Shown here piece after piece: positions 16,865 to 22,879 of a stretch of DNA of 64,000 nucleotides. The translations under genes and the position numbers were made by a program. Numbering within the stretch: the first letter of the stretch is position 1; the number at the start of each line of letters is the position of its first letter. The notes beneath the pieces are model-generated. The model saw only the letters and a list, made by a program, of their open reading frames with translations, was not told the origin of the DNA and made no database searches. Location of the stretch: the NCBI RefSeq assembly GCF_000495795.1, contig NZ_AWGD01000008.1, forward strand, positions 62,001 to 126,000, read 5' to 3'. This stretch comes from Asticcacaulis sp. AC460. Its GTDB lineage: Bacteria > Pseudomonadota > Alphaproteobacteria > Caulobacterales > Caulobacteraceae.

Positions 16865-17446
16865 TTACAGCTTTTCGCTGATCTTGATGGCGACGCGGCA
16901 GCCGGCCTTGATCACGGCCGAGAGCAGCGGATAGGCCGGGGCCTCGTGCGCGCCCTGTGCGACGGCGTGGTCGTGGTGGCCCAGTTCGTCGTCGCGGTAC
17001 TTCGACAGTTGCGCCGCCAGTTCGGGATCGGACGCCTGAAGTTCACGCACCTGATCGGCATAGTGCTCGCCGATGACGCTTTCGACCGCTTCGGTACAGG
17101 CGTGGGCGGCCTTTTCGCCCAGAAGGGCCGTGCCGACGCCCAGACCCAGGGCGGCCAGGCGCCAGACCGGCGTCATAGCCGTTGGCCGGACCTTGTTGTC
17201 GCGCAGGAGTGTTTCGAAGGCGTCGAGATGGACCTGCTCTTCGCCCTCCATCCGGGTAAACTGTTCGGCCAGGCCGATGTGCGGTGTCTGGCGGAAGACG
17301 GCGCTCTGGCCGCGATAGATGTGCACGGCCGCCAGCTCGCCGGCGTGGTCGACGCGCAGGATTTCTTCCAGCCGAGCACGGCTTTCACCCTGACCAGGAC
17401 GAGGGGGGGCGGGACGGGGAGGAACGGGCTTGAGCGGTTGGGTCAT
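16865..17446 (-). CDS. coq7: 3-demethoxyubiquinol 3-hydroxylase, Coq7 family
   Basis: A 193-residue diiron enzyme for the penultimate hydroxylation in ubiquinone synthesis, bound to the inner membrane surface. The carboxylate ligands are present in four helices: ILRVDHAGELAAVHIY, RMEGEEQVHLDAF, EAVESVIGEHYADQ and RDDELGHHDHA. Length is as expected for the short bacterial form, preceded by a proline-rich stretch of 20 residues. The start at 17446 is clear. It lies between dsbB (53 bases upstream) and the NRAMP-like gene. Confidence 0.92.
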   Translation of the reverse strand: MTQPLKPVPPRPAPPRPGQGESRARLEEILRVDHAGELAAVHIYRGQSAVFRQTPHIGLAEQFTRMEGEEQVHLDAFETLLRDNKVRPTAMTPVWRLAALGLGVGTALLGEKAAHACTEAVESVIGEHYADQVRELQASDPELAAQLSKYRDDELGHHDHAVAQGAHEAPAYPLLSAVIKAGCRVAIKISEKL

Positions 17447-17499
17447 GGCGATATCCTACCACAGATCGGCAGCGGCGCGACGCGGCGTTTTGAAGCGGA

Positions 17500-18054
17500 T
17501 TAGTGCTTCTTCTTGCGGCGGAAGCGCAGCGACGCGATCAGGCTGAGGAGGGCCAGGATGGCGCTGGCGATAGCGTTGTAACCCGCCATGGTGATGCCCC
17601 ACATCTGCCAGGCGATCACGTCGCACATCGGAGGTTTGGACGTGGCGCCGCCAAGGAAGGCGGCCATCGAATCGATACTGAGTTCGCTGCTGTCGGCAGT
17701 GCAGGTTTCCGGCCCCCGCCACCAGTGCTGCTCGACCCCGGCATGGAACAGGGAAATGGCGAACCCGGTGGTGAAGATGGCGAACAGGACGAAGGAGAAG
17801 ACGCGCGGCGGGCCCTTGGCGCCGGTAAACAGCGCCCAGACCGAGGCCACCAGCGAGACCCCCACCGCGATCCAGTAGACATCACGCTGCTTCAGGCACA
17901 GGTGGCACGGATGCAGTCCGCCGAATAGCTGGAAGCTCCAGGCCGTGGCCAGCATGGCCAGCGACGCCACGAGCGCGGTAATGCTCCACCAGCGTGAAAA
18001 GGCCAGCCGGAGTTTGGCGCCGGCGTCGGTGGAAGGTTTGGGCGTGAGTGACAC
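17500..18054 (-). CDS. dsbB: Disulfide bond formation protein DsbB family
   Basis: A 184-residue inner-membrane protein with four hydrophobic segments that re-oxidises a periplasmic thiol oxidase (DsbA) and passes electrons to quinone. The first redox pair is Cys50/Cys53 (HPCHLC) after the first membrane segment, and the second pair is Cys118 and Cys144 in the second periplasmic loop. It starts with GTG at 18054, eight bases after the stop of the YqaA-type gene. No dsbA is found in the window. Its position beside coq7, a quinone gene, may be chance. Confidence 0.88.
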   Translation of the reverse strand: MSLTPKPSTDAGAKLRLAFSRWWSITALVASLAMLATAWSFQLFGGLHPCHLCLKQRDVYWIAVGVSLVASVWALFTGAKGPPRVFSFVLFAIFTTGFAISLFHAGVEQHWWRGPETCTADSSELSIDSMAAFLGGATSKPPMCDVIAWQMWGITMAGYNAIASAILALLSLIASLRFRRKKKH

Positions 18055-18062
18055 GAAGAGCC

Positions 18063-18773
18063 TCAGTGCGGGATCAGTTTGATGGCGACGATTCCTAGCA
18101 CGATCAATACGACCACAACAGTGCCCACAAAATAGAAGCGTTTTTCCAGTTGCTCCGTGATTTGCGGACCGAAGCGCTTGCAGGCCCAGGCGACCAGGAA
18201 GAAACGGGCGCCGCGGGTGGCGGCGCAGGACAGGAAGAAGGGCAGGAGGGACATTTTACCCAGGCCGGACGCGATGGTCACCAGTTTGAACGGAATGGGC
18301 AGGAAGCCTTTGATCAGGATCACCCAATGGCCGTACTGTTGCATCAGGTGCTGGAAGTCGGACAGGCGGTCGCCATATCCGAGGAATTGCAGCAGGGACC
18401 GGCCGACCGGCTCGAAATAGTAGCCAATAGCGTAGCCGAACAGAGCGCCGAGCAGAGACGCAATGGTGCAAACCAGGGCAAAACGATAGGCGCGGTCCGG
18501 ACGCGCCAGAATCATCGGCGCCAGCATAAGGTCGGGGGGGAGGGGAAAGAACGAGCTTTCCGCAAACGAAATAGCGAACAGGCCCTTTTCGGCATGGGGA
18601 CCGGCGGCGATCTTCATCATCCAGACATAGAGCTGGCGCGGCCACATGGCGATCGTGCGCAGCGGCGCCGGCAGGCGTTTGACGAATTCGGGAATTTCGG
18701 AGGAGGGCGTCTTGGACACGGGGGATGCGGATTCCGATGGCGTGGGCCTCTCCCTTAGCAGCAGATTATGCAC
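18063..18773 (-). CDS. YqaA/DedA-like VTT-domain membrane protein
   Basis: A 236-residue inner-membrane protein of the YqaA branch of the DedA/VTT superfamily. After a soluble N-terminal 40 residues there are four to five hydrophobic segments, with the signature FAISFAESSFFPLPPDLMLAP, the GYAIGYYF loop and VILIKGFLPIPFKLVTIASG. Members affect membrane lipid and cation homeostasis. It heads the probable operon with dsbB and coq7 and is divergent from the MarR gene, with a 12-bp palindrome 23 bases before its start. Confidence 0.85.
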   Translation of the reverse strand: MHNLLLRERPTPSESASPVSKTPSSEIPEFVKRLPAPLRTIAMWPRQLYVWMMKIAAGPHAEKGLFAISFAESSFFPLPPDLMLAPMILARPDRAYRFALVCTIASLLGALFGYAIGYYFEPVGRSLLQFLGYGDRLSDFQHLMQQYGHWVILIKGFLPIPFKLVTIASGLGKMSLLPFFLSCAATRGARFFLVAWACKRFGPQITEQLEKRFYFVGTVVVVLIVLGIVAIKLIPH

Positions 18774-18795
18774 TTGTCGCCCCGCAAACGGCGGC

Positions 18796-18807
18796 GTAAG
18801 CGCTTAC
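18796..18807. promoter_or_regulatory. Palindrome GTAAGCGCTTAC in the yqaA-marR divergent region
   Basis: A perfect 12-bp palindrome between divergent genes, 23 bases upstream of the YqaA-type start and 120 bases upstream of marR. The position suits an operator for the MarR protein or another dimeric regulator, but the assignment is a guess from location. Confidence 0.4.
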
Positions 18808-18926
18808 ATTCTGGAGCCGGTTTCCTAACCTTTAGCGAAAATAGACAAAGCCTTAACTATTACTGATTTGTCATTGGCGGCTGGGTAGGGCATCAGCTAG
18901 CCTACCGACAAAAGGACCGAGTTTCC

Positions 18927-19382
18927 ATGCCGCATTCTTCGTTGACCCTGGACGAATACACACCCTACCGCCTGGCGGTGGCCTCCAGCGCCGTCAGCAC
19001 CCTGATTTCGACGGCCTATGACAGCCTTTATGGCCTCAAGATCCCGGAATGGCGGCTGATCATGATCCTGCGCGAGGACGGGCCTTCGACCCAGCAGGCC
19101 CTGGTCAAGCGCGGCGGCATGGACAAGGTGACGATTTCGCGCGCCGCCCAGGCCCTGGCCAAGCGCCGGCTGATCACGCGCGCGCCGCACGAACACGACG
19201 GCCGGTCGCACCACCTGATTCTGACCGCGGAGGGTGAACGCCTGTTCGCCGATGTCGCGCCGGCGGCGGCCGAATATGAGAAGGTTATGCTGGCCGATTT
19301 CACGCCGGACGAGGTGGCGACCTTCAAGAAGCTGCTGCGCCGTGTCGAAGAAGCCGCGCTCAAGGCACAAAACAACCGCTGA
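18927..19382 (+). CDS. MarR family transcriptional regulator
   Basis: A 151-residue winged-helix regulator. The DNA-binding part runs from IPEWRLIMIL (residue 34) through STQQALVKRGGMDKVTISRAAQAL to the wing APHEHDGRSHHLILTAEG, which is the MarR pattern. Such proteins act as dimers and respond to phenolic ligands or oxidants. It is divergent from the yqaA-dsbB-coq7 operon and could control it, or itself. Start ATG at 18927. Downstream two membrane-anchored genes follow after 137 bases. Confidence 0.9.
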   Translation: MPHSSLTLDEYTPYRLAVASSAVSTLISTAYDSLYGLKIPEWRLIMILREDGPSTQQALVKRGGMDKVTISRAAQALAKRRLITRAPHEHDGRSHHLILTAEGERLFADVAPAAAEYEKVMLADFTPDEVATFKKLLRRVEEAALKAQNNR

Positions 19383-19519
19383 CGGGCGAAGTCGCGGATT
19401 CCTGACGCAAAATCGGTGATGCGGGATGGCGTGCCCCTTGTCTATCTGTTAACCTTTGTGGTTAGCTGGATCAGGACACGGCGGGATACCGTGTTGTCAC
19501 GCGTAAGGGAGGAGGGGGC

Positions 19520-20248
19520 TTGCAGGTCGATTATACCAATGACGGGCACGGCTTACCGTCCGACTTCCCCAGCGATCCCGTTTTCCAATGGGACCTGATG
19601 CTGGGCTTTGTCGGCCTGGTGCTATTGGCGCTTGTCCTGGCGGGCCTGTTCATCTTCTTCCAGCGGCTGGGCCGCCAGATGGTGCTGCGCGAAGCCGACG
19701 ACGCCATCGTCAAGAAGGCCGATCTGGTGTCGAAAGCCCTGTCGCGCGCCGCGCGTGCGCCGCGTGACCAGCAGGAGGCCAAGCTGGCCGAAGCGGTCGG
19801 AGAACTCGACAAGCATTTCGGCGCCACCCTGGCCGCCGCCGCCGGTGTCAGCAAGGCGATCGGCGCCGTCAACACCTCTCTCGAAGGGCTGACGGAAGGG
19901 GCGCCGCAGGCGAACGGGCTTTTTCCGAACGGCAGCCATGTGCAGGGCAATACCATCATCAATATCGCGGTGAATAACGGCGAAATGTCGAATGGCAACC
20001 CGGGCGTGCCTCCCATCGGCGGCCAGCCGGCGGCAGCACCGGCGCCGGACATCGAGGTCACGCCGCGCGAACGGCATGAAATCGTCTGGGAGGCAATTCA
20101 GCGTCTGTTCGACTACTGGAAATTCCGCTCGGCGGTGGTGGCGCAACTGCGCGCCGTGCGTCAGCAACTGGATCATTCGCCGTCCTGGGAAGCGCCGCGT
20201 CCCGAAGGCGGTGCGGCGGTGTTCGGCCGTCGCGATGAAGCGTCATGA
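19520..20248 (+). CDS. Membrane-anchored protein of unknown function
   Basis: A 242-residue protein with one membrane helix at about residues 27-47 (MLGFVGLVLLALVLAGLFIFF), then a cytoplasmic helical region (LREADDAIVKKADLVSKALSRAAR), an Asn/Gly-rich middle (GNTIINIAVNNGEMSNG) and a helical end. I do not recognise a domain. The start is TTG at 19520, supported by GGAGGAGG at 19510-19516. It is seven bases upstream of a second gene with the same layout, and the two likely work together. Confidence 0.7.
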   Translation: MQVDYTNDGHGLPSDFPSDPVFQWDLMLGFVGLVLLALVLAGLFIFFQRLGRQMVLREADDAIVKKADLVSKALSRAARAPRDQQEAKLAEAVGELDKHFGATLAAAAGVSKAIGAVNTSLEGLTEGAPQANGLFPNGSHVQGNTIINIAVNNGEMSNGNPGVPPIGGQPAAAPAPDIEVTPRERHEIVWEAIQRLFDYWKFRSAVVAQLRAVRQQLDHSPSWEAPRPEGGAAVFGRRDEAS

Positions 20249-20255
20249 GGGTGGC

Positions 20256-21065
20256 ATGAACGACTTCGATGACAATTTCGGCGGACCGGCCGACGCTTAC
20301 AACGATCCCTACCTGATCGACTCGGCGCTCGATCCGTACATCTTCGTCACCCTTGGCATGCTGGCCCTGCTGGTCGTGGTGGTTTGCCTGGTCGGCTATT
20401 ATATCGGCCGCTCGGCGACGCGGCGGCGGCTGGAAGCCGAGCGCAAGGCGTCGCGCGACGCCATCTACGGCAATGTGCGTTATGCCCTGGACAAGGCGCT
20501 GAAATCCTCGGGCGCGGTGATCCTGGAACGTGGGCGTGAAGTCGCCGACATCCTGGACGCCAGATTAGGGTTGCTTCTGGTGCTGCACAACAAGCTCGGC
20601 AAGGCCGTGGCGACCTTGCGCGGCGCGCCGAGTGCCAAGAAGCCCCAGGCGGCGAAACCGGCGGGACCGAAGGTCGCGCGTGGCACCTACAGCCATGCCT
20701 TCGAGGTGACGCAGGCCCTGGAAGATCTGAGCGACTTCTGGACCGAAGCCAATGTCAAGAAACTGCTTGAGGATGCCCAGCGCGAATTGAGCACGCCGCC
20801 GTCCGCGCCGGTGGTGCAAAATGCGTCGATGTTCAAATGGGAACGCAAGAAAGCGACCGCGGCCGACGTGGTCAAGGGCGCTCTGGACGACGCCAACAAG
20901 GCGGGCACGGCGCCGGTAGAGCCTTTGCCGGGCGAACCCGCGCCTGTAAAGGCCGAGGAAGCGCCGCCACCTCCGGAACCGGATCCGACGCCGCCACCGG
21001 CGCCCGCACCGAAACCCAGGCGCGGCGGCCCCCTGCCGGCGCACAAGCGGAATATGCTGGCTTAA
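20256..21065 (+). CDS. Membrane-anchored protein with proline-rich C-terminus
   Basis: A 269-residue protein with one membrane helix near residues 29-50 (IFVTLGMLALLVVVVCLVGYYIG), a charged helical cytoplasmic region (RRRLEAERKASRDAIYGNVRY), and a proline- and alanine-rich tail (from about residue 220, with PPPPEPDPTPPPAPAPKP). It is the partner of the preceding gene, which has the same one-helix plan. ATG 20256 has GAGGG six bases before it; an ATG at 20235 would overlap the previous gene. Function unknown. Confidence 0.72.
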   Translation: MNDFDDNFGGPADAYNDPYLIDSALDPYIFVTLGMLALLVVVVCLVGYYIGRSATRRRLEAERKASRDAIYGNVRYALDKALKSSGAVILERGREVADILDARLGLLLVLHNKLGKAVATLRGAPSAKKPQAAKPAGPKVARGTYSHAFEVTQALEDLSDFWTEANVKKLLEDAQRELSTPPSAPVVQNASMFKWERKKATAADVVKGALDDANKAGTAPVEPLPGEPAPVKAEEAPPPPEPDPTPPPAPAPKPRRGGPLPAHKRNMLA

Positions 21066-21174
21066 ACGCTTCGGCGAAGCGATGGCGCGAGTTTCGTCTT
21101 CATCCACAAATCCTGCCAAAAACGGTCTTGCACCCGTTTGCGAAAGTCTTTATCTCTCCGGCTTCTTGCCTCAG

Positions 21175-21259
21175 GCCCCTGTGGTGGAATTGGTAGACGC
21201 GCCGGATTCAAAATCCGGTACCGCGAGGTGTGTCGGTTCGAGTCCGACCGGGGGCACCA
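21175..21259 (+). tRNA. tRNA-Leu(CAA)
   Basis: An 85-nt tRNA with the CCA end encoded. The acceptor arms GCCCCTG and CGGGGGC pair (one T-G pair), the anticodon stem CCGGA/TCCGG encloses a loop TTCAAAA with anticodon CAA, a long class II variable arm follows, and the T arm GTCGG-TTCGAGT-CCGAC is perfect. The CAA anticodon reads UUG leucine codons. Its 3' end is followed at once by remnants of an integrated element, so it served as an integration site. Confidence 0.96.
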
Positions 21260-21385
21260 TCAGAGCGTTCATAACGCTTCGCGGGCATTTGAAAATCCCT
21301 TATAAATATGGTATCTCAGGCTTGAAAGTGTTCACAGGTCTTCGCATTCCTTCGCCCGTACTCAGGCATTTTGGGGGTCATGATT

Positions 21386-21430
21386 GGGGTCACTTCACAT
21401 TCGACTCCATATCGTGAAGGAAGTGACCCC
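21386..21430. repeat. Inverted repeat GGGGTCACTTC before the integrase remnant
   Basis: Perfect 11-bp arms GGGGTCACTTC (21386-21396) and GAAGTGACCCC (21420-21430) with a 23-base spacer end immediately before the integrase reading frame. A direct relative, TTGGGGGTCA, is at 21371. Location beside an integrase suggests arm-type binding sites or an autoregulatory operator. Confidence 0.55.
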
Positions 21431-21431
21431 T

Positions 21432-21562
21432 TGGCATTGTCAGACACCTCGCTCAGAAACGCCAAACCCAAGGAAAAGCAGTACAAGCTGCACGACCTAG
21501 GTGGGCTGTTCGTTATCGTCCGACCGAGCGGCGGTAAGCTGTGGCGCATGAGCATGGCATGA
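21432..21562 (+). pseudogene. Tyrosine recombinase (integrase) N-terminal fragment
   Basis: About 43 codons match the start of tRNA-targeting phage/ICE integrases with a DUF4102 arm-binding domain: LALSDTSLRNAKPKEKQYKL, then HDLGGLFVIVRPSGGKLWRM. After that the frame breaks off at a stop, where a full gene would go on for some 350 more residues with the catalytic RHRY domain. It begins with a TTG or GTG-type start near 21432, 172 bases after tRNA-Leu, the usual place for such an integrase. Confidence 0.8.
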
Positions 21563-21683
21563 GTATCGAGCCCGCTTTGAACAAGTCGACAGGTCACTTG
21601 GAGCCGCTATTGAAAAGATCATTGACGCTTCGGGCAGTCACGCCACTAACCCGGACGCCGTCTTTGAAAAGGTAGGTGACTGA
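21561..21683 (+). pseudogene. C-terminal fragment of an unknown protein
   Basis: In a frame shifted from the integrase piece, forty codons reading EYRARFEQVDRSLGAAIEKI and on to AVFEKVGD end at a TGA at 21681. The amphipathic, coding-like composition suggests the tail of a real protein joined by deletion to the integrase fragment at about 21555. The family is not recognised. Confidence 0.4.
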
Positions 21684-21772
21684 AAATTCGGCTACATGGA
21701 TTGCAGATTTTACGATTCCGCATGTGAACTCGATAAGAATATTTGTGATTTTTTCTTATTTATTATCACGGA

Positions 21773-21836
21773 GGCTGAATGGCTGAATGGCTGAATGGCT
21801 GAATGGCTGAATGGCTGAATGGCTGAATGGCTGAAA
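21773..21836 (+). repeat. Tandem octanucleotide repeat GGCTGAAT
   Basis: Seven perfect head-to-tail copies of GGCTGAAT (21773-21828) and an eighth ending in AAA. The unit is not a multiple of three and lies in noncoding sequence of the mobile-element scar. Such an array is likely to vary in copy number through replication slippage. Confidence 0.95.
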
Positions 21837-22025
21837 ATGGGGCCTCACTGTTTAGGCAAACCGAACGATCCTGGTTAAATTTGGTTAGAATATATTGAGA
21901 GGTTTTCTCCGGCGACTTTGATCGTAAGGTTTAACCACGTTAAATTGTGTTGGTTCATGGGGGCGCACAAGCGCCAATGCTTAGGAGACGTCGAAATTGG
22001 CGAAGCAGCAGCCGCACGGCGGCAA

Positions 22026-22052
22026 ACCTTTCCCGCATTATGCGGGAAAGGT
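22026..22052. promoter_or_regulatory. Near-perfect 27-bp palindrome upstream of a small orphan gene
   Basis: Arms of 13 bp (ACCTTTCCCGCAT and ATGCGGGAAAGGT) flank a single central T, 37 bases before the start at 22089. With no loop it is better explained as a protein-binding site than as a terminator, though a hairpin with a few unpaired bases could form. Confidence 0.5.
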
Positions 22053-22088
22053 GAGGCCAACATAGACCCGGAAAGAGTTCGAAGTCCA

Positions 22089-22352
22089 ATGCAAACGGTT
22101 AAGATCACAGTTGTAGAGAGGCGACATGACGACGAAAAGCTTGTAGAGACCCGTTTTGTTGATGTGGAGACAGATCGGCGACTTACCGGCTTGGTCGCTC
22201 GCCGCATTCTTCGGCACCAGTTCCCGGAAATTGGAGAGGTCTTTATTGTTAGCAAGACCGAGTCTGGCTGGACAATTCAAAAAGCACTGAAGCCGGGCGA
22301 ATGTTGCGAATATCATTTTGTCTGGCGGCACTACAACCTCATGCCCGCCTAA
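22089..22352 (+). CDS. Small hypothetical protein in the mobile-element scar
   Basis: An 87-residue soluble protein starting MQTVKITVVERRHDDEKLVE, followed by TDRRLTGLVARRILRHQF and a WTIQKALKPGECCEY end. I do not recognise it. The ATG at 22089 is chosen over an upstream frame start because the palindrome and AT-richer sequence precede it. Its last bases overlap the end of the MobC-relaxase fragment on the other strand. It is probably cargo of the lost element and may or may not be expressed. Confidence 0.5.
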   Translation: MQTVKITVVERRHDDEKLVETRFVDVETDRRLTGLVARRILRHQFPEIGEVFIVSKTESGWTIQKALKPGECCEYHFVWRHYNLMPA

Positions 22353-22653
22353 TCACGCGCCGCATATGCCAGCCGTTTTCGAGGTACATTTGCTTTGAAA
22401 TTTCTCGCAAAGTCCTCTTGAAGTGGAGAAGGTTCTTTGCAGTCATAGTGTCCGCATCAACGCGCGACCAGACGACGTGAGCAGGACGCCGCCCTTCCTT
22501 TTCATGGAAGATGATCATGCGCGGGTGCCCGAGTATAGCGGTGACCCTTGCCAAGGCCTGATGTTCTTTTAACGGCGCGTTTCCTCGGGTGCGGCGGGGC
22601 GCGGTTAGAGGCTGGTCAAAAAGCTTTGCCTTGATGTATGTGGCAAGGGACAT
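22339..22653 (-). pseudogene. MobC-relaxase fusion remnant
   Basis: The upstream part (about 22653-22529) reads like the mobilization protein MobC: MSLATYIKAKLFDQ, TAPRRTRGNAPLKEHQALAR. It then runs in frame into a piece of a VirD2/TraI-type relaxase: HPRMIIFHEKEGRRPAHVVW, SRVDADTMTAKNLLHFK, LREISKQMYLENGW. In intact elements mobC precedes a separate full relaxase gene of several hundred residues, so a deletion has joined the two and removed most of both. The HxH-type relaxase core (AHVVWSR) has only one of the usual histidines. No function is expected. Confidence 0.75.
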
Positions 22654-22879
22654 CGGAGCCGCCCAGCCATAAACGTGACTTTGCCATTGTGGCCAAGACC
22701 GGGGCGAGACCAACGCCGAGGCTTTGGTAGGCAGGCGGCACAGAGAAGGTTCCGAAAATTTCGATATAAATAGTTTGAGGTGAAATCGCAGGGGGCTCGC
22801 CTCGACAACCTTACGATGGGTTAACTTGACTTGGGATCGGCGGAGGCAAAGGATCGGCCCCGTCAACCGGGGACATGAC

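Larger units (their letters stand above)
21260..22840. mobile_element. Decayed integrative/mobilizable element next to tRNA-Leu
   Basis: Directly after tRNA-Leu lie an N-terminal piece of a tyrosine integrase, a C-terminal fragment of an unknown protein, an 8-bp tandem repeat, a small orphan gene, and a MobC-relaxase fusion fragment on the other strand. The GC content drops visibly. Nothing in the stretch is a complete mobility gene, so the element cannot move by itself. I did not find a second copy of the tRNA 3' end that would mark the far attachment site; the right border near 22840 is set by where the phoD promoter region begins. Confidence 0.7.

Noticed and set aside
21432-21562. Functional integrase gene
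   Set aside because: Only the arm-binding N-terminus is present and the frame stops before the catalytic domain.
21773-21836. CRISPR array
   Set aside because: The units are 8 bp, directly adjacent and without spacers; no cas gene is near.
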